Origin: Helianthus annuus
Lineage: Eukaryota > Streptophyta > Magnoliopsida > Asterales > Asteraceae
Direction of reading: 5' to 3'
NCBI RefSeq assembly: GCF_002127325.2
Contig: NC_035444.2
Span: forward strand, 83,441,675-83,505,674
DNA length: 64,000 bases
The translations under genes were made by a program, and so were the position numbers. The notes under the pieces are model-generated. The model saw nothing but the letters and a program-made list of their open reading frames with translations. It was not told the origin of the DNA and ran no database searches. Positions 32,665 through 44,509 of the stretch are shown here, piece after piece. Every line of letters begins with the position of its first letter. Position 1 is the first letter of the stretch.

Positions 32665-34055
32665 TATAACAACCCTAAAGTAAACCGACACTCTTGTAAT
32701 ATTTTTTCGACACCCTAAAAAATATTTAAAATATCCCAATATGTCCCTAAAAACACCCCATACGTGAAAACGGACCCCGAATACCTTAAATATTATAAAA
32801 AGTAATTAAAAATCAATTTTTGGGTTTTGTCGTGGGCCGCGTAGCCCATGGCTACGTCTTACGCGGGCCGCTAGAGATCAACAACGTCGCAAAACCATGT
32901 GTTGACACGTGTCCGACTCGTGTTGAACCTACTAGGTGACCCAGATCACCTACGCCGTTGCCAATCTTTGACGCGGGCCGCGTAGCCCCTTGGCTACCCT
33001 TACGTGGGCCGCGAGAAACCCAAACTCAGCCCCTATATAAGAGGGCATCGGGCCTTGAGTCGAGAATCGTTCAAAGTTACTTTCTCTCTCTAAATTCTTA
33101 ATAGTAGGCATTATACTCGGGTATAATACCCCCTAAATAACGAGGTTCTGCTCCGTTGTAAGTATCATAACCCCTGGATACGTATTAGATACTCTGCCCG
33201 ATTGATCTAGGGTTCTGTAACGGCTGTCGTGGTTCTGCCCGACGTAGTCGTTGGAATGCCGTCTCAGGGAGGGTATTGCTAATGTTAAAATGGGTTATTA
33301 TACTAACACGTGTGCATTTGTGTAAATTACAGATTATTCCCAAGAAGTCCTTACTGAAAACCTAAGACAGCAATGTGAGTAATCCTCTTTTTGTGTAAAC
33401 CTTTTTGTGAGTAATCTCCTTTTTGTAAACTGTTTTTACAAAACCTCACTTAATTAATTATACATTAAACAGTTATTGAGTATTTGTAAGGATACAATTA
33501 CAGTCAGTAAATTTGGGGTTTTATATACAAAATTTGTTACTGCCTTGCGAGGAGTAACATGACCATAAGTCGGAACGACAGTACCATGGGTGGTAATTGA
33601 TATGACTTGGAAACAAATGTAATTGCGCGACCGCCCTCAATACTGTACAATGGTTTTTATTAAAACTTGATTGAATTGGGATTCACTCACCAGTATTTCC
33701 CACTGACAAAATGTTTTTAAACGTGTTTCAGGTAACAAAATGTGAAAGCCAATTAGAAGCCAGCTGGACAGCACTGAAGGCTTGAAAAAGTGGCAATAAA
33801 GTTACCTAAAAGAAATAGATGTTTTTACTAAATAAAAATAGGATTTATTCCTATGAAAATGTGTGTACTGAAAACTTGGGTTTTATCCCATGTGTTTAAT
33901 ATTATGAAAGTGTGGTATTTTACTCTGATAAAATATTTCCTAACTACGGTCCTGATGAAATATCCGCTGCCAAATTAGTGTAAAACAAGATACCACCGAA
34001 ACTGGCCGCGGCCGCCCGTTCCAGTACATGTAATAGGGGGACGGGGGTTGCGACA
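32665..34055 (+). repeat. 3' LTR of chromovirus D
   Basis: 1,391 bp, preceded by the polypurine tract CAAGGTGGGGAGGA (32651-32664). It starts TATAAC like the 5' LTR, so the TA start predates the insertion. Only about 20-25 differences from the 5' LTR were seen by eye. Confidence 0.94.
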
Positions 34056-34568
34056 TTGGTCAAGCCAAAAGGCATAACCAGGAACTCGTAGCGCCCATAA
34101 CGAGTGCGAAACGCAGTTTTGGGGATATCTTCTTCGAGAACACGGAGCTGATGATAACCAGATCGAAGGTCGATTTTTGAGAAGCAAGATGCGTCTTGTA
34201 GTTGGTCGAATAGATATACGAGGGAAAGGGTAACGATTCTTGATGGTGAGTTTATTAAGCTCATGGTAGTCGATACACATACGAAATGAACCATCCTTCT
34301 TCTTGACGAATAGCACAGGAGCACCCCAAGGAGAGGTACTTGGACATATAAAGCCTTTGTCGAGTTGTTCCTGCAGTTGAATAGATAGTTCTTGCATCTC
34401 GGAATGTGCAAGTCGGTAAGGAGCCTTGGCGACAAGAGTCGAACCAGGTATGAGATCAATACGAAAATCAACAGATCGAGGAGGAGGAAGACCAGGAAGA
34501 TCTTCAGGAAAGACGTCAGGGAAATCACACACTACTGGAACATCGCTTATGTTCTTTCCCTTGCCCTT
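34056..34568 (-). pseudogene. RT 5' half of chromovirus B
   Basis: The minus-strand frame runs from [20 protein letters not shown] through [21 protein letters not shown] and NRYPFPRI, then shifts near 34215 into [23 protein letters not shown] and VMPFGLT. It ends at the D insertion (34055). The remainder of RT is at 19135 and below; TTGGT is the shared target duplication. Confidence 0.9.
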
Positions 34569-35561
34569 TTATTCCACTACGTGGGCCAAGAAGGCAAAGT
34601 ACTGTTTACGTAAGCACCTGTTCGCTTGAGTGCATGACATCAACTTCAGTCCTCTAGAAGGTCGTTCTCCATAGACGTTCAAAGTATCACCAGACGGGAG
34701 AGGTAAACGAACGTACTTCTCGTGACAAGCGATTTCGGTATGATTCTTACGCAACAAATCCATGTTGATTATGACATTAAAACTACCCAGTTGCATGGGT
34801 ATGAGATCAATAGTAAAGATGTGGCCGTTAAGAGTCAGGGAACAACCACTGAGAATAGAATTAACTAGAATAGACTTACCTTCGTCAATCTCAACAGAGA
34901 ACGACTTAGGTAGCTTAGACTGTGCACAATTTAAGAAAGATTCAAATTCTAAGGACACAAAGCTTCTGTCGACACCAGTATCAAATAGTATCGAAGCGTA
35001 AAGATTATTGATAAGGATCGTACCATTAACGTCATCGTTGTTGTTACCAGCCTGGTTTGCATTGATGTTGAATGCTCGCCCGCGAGCGGCTGGCTGTTGC
35101 TCCTGGTTCAGCTGGGGACACTTGTTACGGAGATGGGTAGTGTCTCCACACTTGTAGCATGCATGGACCTTGTTGACTGGTCGGGGATTCTGCGAAGGAG
35201 CTGGGAGAGCTGGTAGGGCTGCCTGAGCTGGTGCTTGCTGGGCTTGGTTGGCTTGATGGCAATAAGGAGTTGTGTGACCATAGCAATTGCAATTGGTACA
35301 CAGACGGAAAGCAGAGGTAACAAGATGATGAAAGTTGCAAGTGGCACACTTGGGATGAACCCCGGTGTACGACTTCTTGTTTTCCGGAGCAGGAGGGTTA
35401 GTAGCAGCAGCAGGCATAGTAGCATTGCCTGCAGGGTTGGCATACGCAACAGGGACAATTGCATTGCAGCCAGAACCCTGAGACTTTCGTTTCCTGTTTC
35501 TGTTGCCACTGGGCTGTTGGGTAACTTGGTTCGCTGATTTCGATAGGGTAGGAGTAGCGAA
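34569..35561 (-). pseudogene. Gag zinc knuckles and protease of chromovirus B
   Basis: Continuing in the gag frame after a stop near 35562, this part has two CX2CX4HX4C knuckles (CTNCNCYGHTTPYC and CYKCGDTTHLRNKC) separated by an Ala/Gln/Pro-rich linker. An aspartic protease with DTG (LFDTGVDRSF) and the end motif FNVIINMDLL follows. The frame reaches a stop near 34569 just before RT. Gag, PR and RT share one frame broken only by point stops and the shift near 34215. Confidence 0.88.
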
Positions 35562-36278
35562 CTATTTGTCACGGACACGGTTGTTGTTCAAACTTGCTAC
35601 CAGACGGTAAACTTCTTCAATAGTCTCGAGCTGAGCTGCTTCAATAGAATCACACATGGTGCGAGGTAACCCATTAATGTACTTGGTTATCATGCGCTTC
35701 CGAGTAGAAACCAAGTGAGGCATAATTATGTTGGGTTGCTTAAAACGGGTAGTGTAAGCCATATTGTCATCTCCGACCTGCTTGAGGTGCCAGAACTCTT
35801 CCTCAAGCTTTAGCTGTTTATGGGGAGGGCAGAATTCGAGCATCATCAATTCTCGCACCTCAGGCCATGGAAGAGCATAAGCTTCTTCATTGGAGCGGAT
35901 GTTTCTCTCGTTGGACCACCACTCCAGGGCTCTGCCTTGAAACATGGCAGTTGCACTCCTAGTCTTTAAATGTTCTGGGCATTCACTGTTGATGAAGGTG
36001 ACCTCGATGCTGTCGAACCACTCTAGCTTTGCGGTCACCCCATCACTGCCCGTGAAAGGCTTAGGGTTGCAAGAGACAAAGTGTTTGTAGTTGAACTTCG
36101 TAGGCTTAAGTTTCTCTGTCTTAGAGTCAACAGAGGAGGGAGGAGTGTTTGATCCTTGGATCTCAGTGACGATCTTTGGCATGATGCAAGCAATCAGATC
36201 GGCCATGAAAGACATCATTTTCTTCTGAGAGTTGGCTCTTTCTTTCTTGAGAGAGTCAGATAGTTTACGGGAAGACAT
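35562..36278 (-). pseudogene. gag of chromovirus B
   Basis: ATG 36278 (MSSRKLSDSLKKER) begins a 238-codon stretch with the retrotransposon gag core: FTGSDGVTAKLEWFDSIE, GRALEWWSNERN, EFCPPHKQLKLEEEFWHLKQ. It ends at an in-frame stop before the zinc-knuckle part (34569-35561). Gag would form the particle. Confidence 0.88.
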
Positions 36279-37438
36279 CTAAAGATCCAAGAAAAGGATC
36301 GTATAAGTCTAGATCATAAAGTCTCGTAGTATATAGTTTCACACAAGATAGCATAAAGACTCAAATCTCACACATCACAAACGTTCAACAAGTTTCACGA
36401 AGATTCAACATTCACCAAAAGTCCGCAAACCCACGACTTTCGCATGGCATGTGGTATGAAAGTTCGGTAACATGCTGGAAACACTTATATATAGGAAGTA
36501 CCAGCGGCGTATCCACCATGTTTCGAACATGTCACGTCCGTCTCATTGTTCGGTATCATGTTACGTGTCGTGTTTTGCCAACCATAACAGTACACTCCAT
36601 CATTTCTACGCGCTTCAACCGGTTACATACACATAGACCAAGCAAATAGTTTCACATAGCTCAACGTTCAACATTCTTGTCACCGGTCTGCAAAACACCA
36701 AATTTCGCATGGCACGTGGTACGAAAGTTGGTAACATATTGAAAACACTTATATATAGGAAGTACCAGCGGCATATCCACCATGTTTCGTCCATGTTACT
36801 TCCGTCTCGTCATTCGGAGCCATGTTACGTATATTGTTTTGCTGCCCACAACAACATATTCCACATAGATTACACAAGTAGTTTCACATAGCATAACGTT
36901 CAATCATGCTTCCCATAGTTAAACCAAGGTTCCACATAGCCTAACACAATGAATAAAGCTTCATAAATCTAGTTCGATCCTGAGTGATTATGATTATTAA
37001 TGTTTTTGATTGCGGAGATACGTGCGATTCGTGTAAAAGTCTTGAAATGAACAAAGAATAAAGTTTAAAACCACATATAAACCGAGATAACATAAAAGAT
37101 AGGCTTATAAAACACAAGATTGTTCTGGGTAGAGGAACGTTGACTAACCAAAGTGAATCGAACCCCTCTCGAATTGAGGCGACGTGCCTTGACTTACTTA
37201 GACAAATACATCATCGATGTTAGGCCTACGATATTTGTCCTTTTGGCCATTTCACGTCCCTAATTGAATGGGAATTTCAAGACTTTGGAGAGACAGAAAA
37301 TCAAAGAGTGGGACTCGTTATCAAGGTGTGAGTTTCACCTCTAACTTGACAACTTCGTACCCTAATAGTGTTGGTACTTATCAAAAGATAAGACCTACTT
37401 GAATGCAATATGGAAATTTCCCTTCAAGGTTCGGATGT
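36279..37438 (-). other. 5' leader of chromovirus B with a partial duplication
   Basis: Untranslated leader between PBS and gag, interrupted at 37438 by element F. It contains a ~180-bp segment present twice 265 bp apart (about 36430-36610 and 36695-36870). Both copies include CACTTATATATAGGAAGTACC and CATATCCACCATGTTTCG-like sequence. No extra ORF is seen, unlike chromoviruses C and D. Confidence 0.7.
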
Positions 37439-37701
37439 TGTAACAACCCTCGTCAAAACCACTATTTATTATATTATTTTATTCAATAGGAAAACCTAAT
37501 TAAGACACCCAAGTAATTCTACACAAACCCTGAAAGTTTCAGAACAATCGGAATCAGGACCAGGACCCCTAAAACTCAAGGGGGGGGGCAAAACCTAGTT
37601 GACGATTATCCTTATAAATCATTATAAAAATCGAATTTAATAAAACTGTTGACTCATCAGGGCTAGTCCCGTGGGGGGCAAGCCAAAGAATTATAGGTGT
37701 C

Positions 37702-37764
37702 CCTTACGGATCGTAAGGGCTCAGGCTTACGGTCCGTAAGCAGGAGCAAATTCGTGTATAAATA
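37702..37764 (+). promoter_or_regulatory. Paired palindromes and TATA box of LTR F
   Basis: CCTTACGGATCGTAAGG (37702-37718) and CTTACGGTCCGTAAG (37726-37740) are followed 16 bp later by TATAAATA (37757-37764). In the 3' LTR the first reads CCTTACGGACCGTAAGG, a perfect palindrome, with the same spacing to TATA. Confidence 0.75.
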
Positions 37765-38756
37765 GCAGGCTTCGGGACTTGCTTCTGGGCACAAAAACGA
37801 CGCTCAAATTCCAAATTGACGTCGAGTTATACTTCTTCTACTACCCAAACACACACACCTCGAAACGCTGCCGCAATCAGGGTAATAACTCGATCGCTAT
37901 TACGATTCAACGTCCGATCGATTGTAACTATCCAACGATTGTCTGGGTGCTGCTTAAATTGAGCTTGTACTTTGATTATTCGTCGTGATTTCGACTTGAA
38001 TATTTGAGTGCTGTTCGAATTCGGACTATGCTCTGTTATTCGTTGTGAATCCGATTGAATTATTAAAGTATCGCACTTGGTAATCGATGTGAGGGTTTAA
38101 TCTCGTGAATTGTCGTAACTGTTGTATTAGTTACAACCCCGTTTATGTGAATTGTTATTAGGATAATCAGTAGGCTAGACTCTGCCCAAATTGAATCAGC
38201 AATATATCAAGGCTTATCTGTAGACTAAACTTTGCCCGTAGAAATCTGCAATGTGAGTTCATTTCTCTTTTCTCACCGTTTGTGAGTCCATACTCTTTTA
38301 TCACATTTTTATCACCTTTTTGTGATACAATTATATTACAAATGCTTTCTAAAAATCCTACCAGTTATACTTACAGTGATTAAATTATTATATTTTATAA
38401 TAACTACTGGTATGGGAAGTTTTATACATTATTTGATCCTCTTTACGATTAGCCAGAAAGTTAGCTAATAATAGCATGACCACAACTATAACTAATATTA
38501 TCTTAACATTAAATTATTAATAAATTTAATGTATGTTTAAGAATAAATCTAAATGGTGGATGCCATAATAAAGTCAAGTCTAATGTATTCTATTTGTAGT
38601 CAGGTTACTATATCATGATATTACAATTAGTGAATTGACATATTGGATAAGTTATAATAGTTGACATAAAATGTCATTATTCTGGATTACATGATTTTGC
38701 GCCATAAATAATATATTTGACAAAGTAATGTCATAGGAGGACATCATGTCCAGCGT

Positions 38757-38916
38757 CACTAGTTGAATGAATGATCAACAGTGATATGACCAAAGGCACT
38801 AGTTGAGAGAATGATCAACAGTGTTATAATTAGAATCACTAGTTGAAAGAATGATCAACAGTGATATAACCAGAGTCACTAGTTGAAAGAATGATCAACA
38901 GTGATATGACCCCGTC
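38757..38916. repeat. Four-copy 40-bp tandem repeat in LTR F
   Basis: The unit begins CACTAGTTGAAAGAATGATC and continues AACAGTGATATGACC. It occurs four times without gaps; the same array is at 43779-43938 in the 3' LTR. It lies in the R/U5 part, downstream of the TATA box. Confidence 0.9.
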
Positions 38917-39492
38917 ACAGGAATCGCCTAATGACAGATAAATTGAATAATAGTAAAGTATAGTTATTTGATAAATTCACTATTGGACGAAAGTAAGCCA
39001 ATAAGTGATATTATTGCTGTTATATTGAAACTGCCATCATGTGGCAAAATACTGATTGAGTGGGGTAAATACAAATAAATATAAAAACCTTAATACTGTA
39101 AGGTATAACAATATATTTTATAAAAATGGAAATGATCTCACTCAGTATTTTCCACTGACAAAACCTTTTTCAAACATGTTTCAGGTAATTACCATAGATT
39201 GGAATAAAGGCTAGATACGGCACTGAAAGGCATCAAGAAGTGCTTTATTTTAAATCAAATTAAGAAATATTGTTTTATAAAATAAAATTTATCTTTATTA
39301 AAGCTACCATTGTAAAACAGGGGTTTATCCCATTTAAATCAAATCCGGTGTTTTATAAACTCTGATATTTTTCCTAACTCACGGTCCTGATGAAAATTCC
39401 GCTGCAATGTTTTTCAAAAATAATCACCGGTACCACTGGACTGCTCACGGCACCGATTCCGGCCAGATGGGGTCAGGGGTCGTGACAGAAGG

Positions 39493-39504
39493 TGGTATCA
39501 GAGC
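39493..39504 (+). other. Primer binding site of element F
   Basis: TGGTATCAGAGC, five bases after the LTR end, is a perfect initiator-Met tRNA primer site. Confidence 0.9.
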
Positions 39505-39831
39505 TATGCCACTACTTTAAGTCTATAAGTGTTGTGATAATAATATTTAAACTTAAATAAAAGAGTTAGGAGATTGCTATTAACTGGTAGCACATCTGAT
39601 AACATTCAAAGGTTGAATAAGAAAAGATGCCTTAGTATAAGTTAAGCCACTTGTTTAAGCTATTTAGGTGTTCTTCTAATACCTAAACAATAAAGTTAGG
39701 AAATTCATACAAATTAACTTATGTGTTGTACATGAATATGTATATGTCAATATGCACATAAAATATCCTAGAGGTATTATTTTGTTTTAATTATTCTGTG
39801 ATATTAATAAGTGAAAATATTTGCAATCTAG

Positions 39832-41002
39832 ATGTCGAATGAAGTATCACATAATCCAGAAGCTCATACTAATAATGAAAATCCTTTAGATAAAAATGCT
39901 ATAGAAAATCTAATAGCTCAAGGAATAACTAATGCTTTACCTTTAATAATTAAAGCTGTTAAAAATCCCGTAGAACCCACCAAAGTTACGAGTAGCAAGC
40001 ATACCCGTGATGATAGTTTTAACCATAGTGACAATAGTGGTAATAATGATATTACCAAAACCCCATTCCCTAAGAGAAAGAAGGCCATGACTCTCGGGTG
40101 TACCTACAAAGAATTTCTAGCATGTAAACCAACCGAGTTCGCGGGCAGTGAAAGTGCCACGGCTGCTCTACGATGGTTGGAAAAGACAGAAGCTGTTCTT
40201 ACCATCAGCAAGTGTGCCGAAGAAGATAAGGTGATGTATGCATCTAATCTCTTTAAGGAAGAAGCCTTAGAATGGTGGAATACAATTCTTCAGGCAAAAG
40301 GAAGGAACATGGCTTATGCCATAAACTGGGAAAAATTCAAGGAAATGGTAGAAAGAAAATTTTGTCCTCCTTATGAAAAGGAAAGAATAACTAACAAGTT
40401 GCTAAATCATAAAATGATAGATGTGAATTGTCGTGAATATACGACAACATTCTTCGAATATGCAAGAATGGTACCAACTCTGGCTTCGCCAGAACCCGTA
40501 CTAATTTCTCGTTATATTTGGGGATTAGTTAGCGAAATCCGAGACATAGTCAAAGCCGTTAGACCACAGACTATTGAGGAAGCAGTTGAACTAGCTAACA
40601 TGCTGACAGATGGACTAATCCGCACAAGAGAAGAAAACAAGAAAAAAAGAGTTAGCCCAGAAAATTTTCCAAGAATTCAAGAAGAAAGAAACTGAACCGT
40701 CATTGGAGCCACCTATCTGCAGAAACTGTAACAAAACACATTCAGGACGATGTCGTTTTAGGAAAACACCTTACTGTGACTTCTGCAAGATGACTGGGCA
40801 TATAGAGGAAGAGTGTAGAAGGAAAACTAACGTCTGTTACAATTGTGGGGAAACCGAACACATCAAACCATATTGCCCCAAACTAACCAAAGCATCTGAC
40901 AACAAGGCTAGAACAACAGACGGAGCTAAAAAGAACGCGCGAGCATACGTATTTACTACACAAGAAGCAGAGCTGATTCCAGACATAGCCACTGATATAT
41001 AA
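39832..41002 (+). pseudogene. gag of element F (one frameshift in an A run)
   Basis: ATG 39832 (MSNEVSHNPEAHTNN) starts a Gag with the core EEALEWWNTILQAKG, ERKFCPPYEKERITNKL and FFEYARMVPTLASPEPVLIS, very close to that of D. A one-base shift in the seven-A run at 40642-40648 moves the frame. The second frame carries two zinc knuckles (CDFCKMTGHIEEEC and CYNCGETEHIKPYC) and ends at 41000, at IPDIATDI. This corresponds to the exact Gag/protease boundary in D (IPDVIAGTF). Apart from that one shift the gene is complete, which suggests recent function or selection. Confidence 0.88.
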
Positions 41003-42463
41003 TATCTAAGTTAAGTTATTATTCGACCCTAGTACAAATAAAAGTTCATAAATAAATACATTCCGTCAAATATTTCATCCATTTCAGATCCATAACAAAC
41101 TTGTTTGGTTTTCACTTCCACTGAATCATTTAATTGGTTACGATCACCTCATAGTGACGTTTTCATAAATTCGAAGCTTGTGCTAATCTCGTCGCACCTC
41201 TTACATACGGGTTTAATTATTATTTATATTAAATCCACTTTGATAGCTTATCTTATCAAAAGCAATCTTAACACAATCGTGTGCTAAGATAATGATACAC
41301 AAATTCATTTCATATTTCAGTGTATCTCTTAATGATTTTTATATCAGCAATCGAGCATTTCGTAATCTTTATGGCTTTATCATCTTTGATCGAAAAATAT
41401 TATTTCATTATTTCCATTTCAATTCAAAAATCCTACTAGATTTATTTGAAACATTCGGATTTACTTCATTTGATGGTGAAACTCATTCTCATTCACCGCT
41501 ACTATTTCAATTACTACAACACCCTGTGGTGGCATTTTCTTGAAGCTTGAGCTATTTCCAAAAACACTCCTAATATACGAATTTTAATTTTTGGTTCATA
41601 TTCTTCATCAGTCTTAATACAACTATGTGTTAAGATAACAGTACACAAATTCGTATCATATTCCGGTGTACTTCTTAAACGTTTCTTTCATCATTTATCG
41701 AAAACTCTATAATATTTCATTTGGTATTTTCATTATAAATTGAAACTCCTATTTGAAATGAATATCCAAGTTTTCTTCATTTAAACTTTCAGTTGATTAT
41801 ACGGTGAAATTGTTCGAGCACCGTAATTATTGAAATTATTCCAATCATTACGACACCTTGCGGAGTCGTTACAAACTTGTAGCTTATCATAAACATACGA
41901 ATCATTCAAAACCCACGTATATCTTTCGTTTGACTCATCATTTGAAAATAGTCTTGATACAATTGTGTATTAAGACAATGATACACTAAAACTCTGTTGT
42001 ATTTCGGTGTATCCTTGCAAATTCAATAATGTCAACACATTGATTTTTCTCTTGATATGATTCGATAATTAACAATCATCTTCGTGCTATTATTTCATTC
42101 TGACCTTATTGATTCTGAGTCTTCCCCAGTTGTCAATCAATGTGAGTTTTCTTTTGACCATGAATTTTATTCTAAAAAGTCATTCACTAACTATAAACAG
42201 ATATCTATTTGATCATATATCTGTTGGGTTGAACCTAGTCCCATTCGAAACTATATCATTTCATCTCATTCGGTTGTCATCGATTTCTTGAACTATTTCA
42301 GTTGAACTTTTTGAACCCTACTTATACAACTAGTATTCACAGAATTTGATTCTGTGTCATTTACCTTAAGAATCTAGTTTTATTGACTAAATTATGACAT
42401 AAATCTAATAGAAATATCATAACCCAAATCTCGAGGACGAGATTTTTATTAAGGTGGGAAGGA
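41003..42463 (+). repeat. Pol-replacing region of element F with diverged ~345-bp tandem repeats
   Basis: No coding frame. Three diverged copies of a ~330-375-bp unit are recognisable by two anchors. One is TTAAGATAA/GACAATGATACAC followed by a TTTCxGTGTATC block (about 41285, 41630 and 41970). The other is ACACC-TGxGG-GTCGT/GCATT with AAGCTTGTGC-like sequence (about 41148, 41520 and 41855). The region ends with TCTCGAGGACGAGATTTTTA and polypurine tract AAGGTGGGAAGGA before the 3' LTR. Confidence 0.7.
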
Positions 42464-44509
42464 TGTAACAACCCTCATCAAAACCACTATTTATTATATT
42501 ATTTTATTCAATAGGAAAACCTAATTAAGACACCCAAGTAATTCTACACAAACCCTGAAAGTTTCAGAACAATCGGAATCAGGATCAGGACCCCTAAAAC
42601 TCAAGGGGGGCAAAACCTAGTTGACGATTATCCTTATAAATCATTATAAAAATCGAATTTAATAAAACTGTTGACTCATCAGGGCTAGTTCCGTGGGGGG
42701 CAAGCCAAAGAATTATAGGTGTCCCTTACGGACCGTAAGGACTCAGGCTTACGGTCCGTAAGCAGGAGCAAATTCGTGTATAAATAGCAGGCTTCGGGAC
42801 TTGCTTCTGGGAACAAAAACGACGCTCAAATTCCAAATTGACGTCGAGTTATACTTCTTCCACTACCCAAACACACACACCTCGAAACGCTGCCGCAATC
42901 AGGGTAATAACTCGATCGCTATTACGATTCAACGTCCGATCGATTGTAACTATCCAACGATTGTCTGGGTGCTGCTCAAATTGAGCTTGTACTTTGATTA
43001 TTCGTCGTGATTTCGACTTGAATATTTGAGTGCTGTTCGAATTCGGACTATGCTCTGTTATTCGTTGTGAATCCGATTAAATTATTAAAGTATCGCACTT
43101 GTTAATCGATGTGAGGGTTTAATCTCGTGAATTGTCGTAACTGCTGTATTAGTTACAACCCCGTTTTTGTGAATTGTTATTAGGATAATCAGTAGGCTAG
43201 ACTCTGCCCAAATTGAATCAGCAATATATCAAGGCTTATCTGTAGACTAAACTTTGCCTGTAGAAATCTGCAATGTGAGTTCATTTCTCTTTTCTCACCA
43301 TTTGTGAGTCCATACTCTTTTATCACATTTTTATCACCTTTTTGTGATACAATTATATTACAAATTCTTTCTAAAAATCCTACCAGTTATACTTACAGTG
43401 ATTAAATTATTATATTTTATAATAACTACTGGTATGGGAAGTTTTATACATTATTTGATCCTCTTTACGATTAGCAAGAAAGTTAGCTAATAATAGCATG
43501 ACCACAACTATAACTAATATTATCTTAACATTAAATTATTAATAAATTTAATGTATGTTTAAGAATAAATCTAAATGGTGGATACCATAATAAAGTCAAG
43601 TCTAATGTATTCTATTTGTAGTCAGGTTACTATATCATGATATTACAATTAGTGAATTGACATATTGGATAAGTTATAATAGTTGACATAAAATGTCATT
43701 ATTCTGGATTACATGATTTTGCGCCATAAATAATATATTTGACAAAGTAATGTCATAGGACATCATCATGTCCAGCGTCACTAGTTGAAAGAATGATCAA
43801 CAGTGATATGACCAAAGGCACTAGTTGAGAGAATGATCAACAGTGTTATAATTAGAATCACTAGTTGAAAGAATGATCAACAATGATATAACCAGAGTCA
43901 CTAGTTGAAAGAATGATCAACAGTGATATGACCCCGTCACAGGAATCGCCTAATGACGGATAAATTGAATAATAGTAAAGTATAGTTATTTGATAAATTC
44001 ACTATTGGACGAAAGTAAGCCAATAAGTGATATTATTGCTGTTATATTGAAACTGCCATCATGTGGCAAAATACTGATTGAGTGGGGTAAATACAAATAA
44101 ATATAAAAACCTTAATACTGTAAGGTATAACAATATATTTTATAAAAATTGAAATGATCTCACTCAGTATTTTCCACTGACAAAACCTTTTTCAAACATG
44201 TTTCAGGTAATTACCATAGATTGGAATAAAGGCTAGATACGGCACTGAAAGGCATCAAGAAGTGGTTTATTTTAAATCAAATTAAGAAATATTGTTTTAT
44301 AAAATAAAATTTATCTTTATTAAAGTTACCATTGTAAAACAGGGGTTTATCCCATTTAAATCAAATCCGGTGTTTTATAAACTCTGATATTTTTCCTAAC
44401 TCACGGTCCTGTTGAAAATTCCGCTGCAATGTTTTTCAAAAATAATCACCGGTACCACTGGACTGCTCACGGCACCGATTCCGGCCAGATGGGGTCAGGG
44501 GTCATGACA
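42464..44509 (+). repeat. 3' LTR of element F
   Basis: 2,046 bp; carries the same palindromes, TATA box (42779-42786) and 40-bp tandem array (43779-43938) as the 5' LTR. It ends GTCATGACA, followed by the GATGT duplication. Confidence 0.94.

Larger units (their letters stand above)
19136..34055 (+). mobile_element. Chromovirus D, full-length, with copia E nested inside
   Basis: 5' LTR 19136-20528 and 3' LTR 32665-34055 are nearly identical, flanked by TTGGT (19131-19135 and 34056-34060). The LTR ends are TATAAC...GCGACA, so the usual 5' TG is replaced by TA in both LTRs. Order: PBS (20534), extra ORF (20678, continued at 27574), gag (28153), PR, RT, RNase H, INT, chromodomain (to 32628). Without copia E it is ~8.6 kb. 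Several frameshifts and stops make it defective despite young LTRs. It is inserted in the RT gene of chromovirus B in opposite orientation. Confidence 0.95.
37439..39487 (+). repeat. 5' LTR of element F
   Basis: 2,049 bp from TGTAACAACC to GGTCGTGACA. It contains a G run (~37583), paired palindromes, a TATA box, a 69-codon open frame (37779-37988) present in both LTRs because the LTRs are near-identical, and a 40-bp tandem repeat. Confidence 0.94.
37439..44509 (+). mobile_element. Non-autonomous gag-only Ty3/gypsy element F
   Basis: LTRs 37439-39487 and 42464-44509 differ at ~27 positions by eye (~1.3%); target duplication GATGT (37434-37438 and 44510-44514). It has a Met-tRNA primer site (39493-39504) and a gag with zinc knuckles (39832-41002) related to that of D. 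It has no PR, RT, RNase H or INT; ~1.4 kb of unrelated repeated sequence sits there instead. A normal 3' end (TCTCGAGGACGAGATTTTTA, then a polypurine tract) follows. It would need Pol from a relative such as D. It is inserted in the leader of chromovirus B. Confidence 0.93.

Noticed and set aside
37779..43010. 69-codon frame present at 37779-37988 and again at 42801-43010
   Set aside because: The two copies are the two LTRs of element F, so identity reflects LTR identity, not protein conservation; no domain was recognised.
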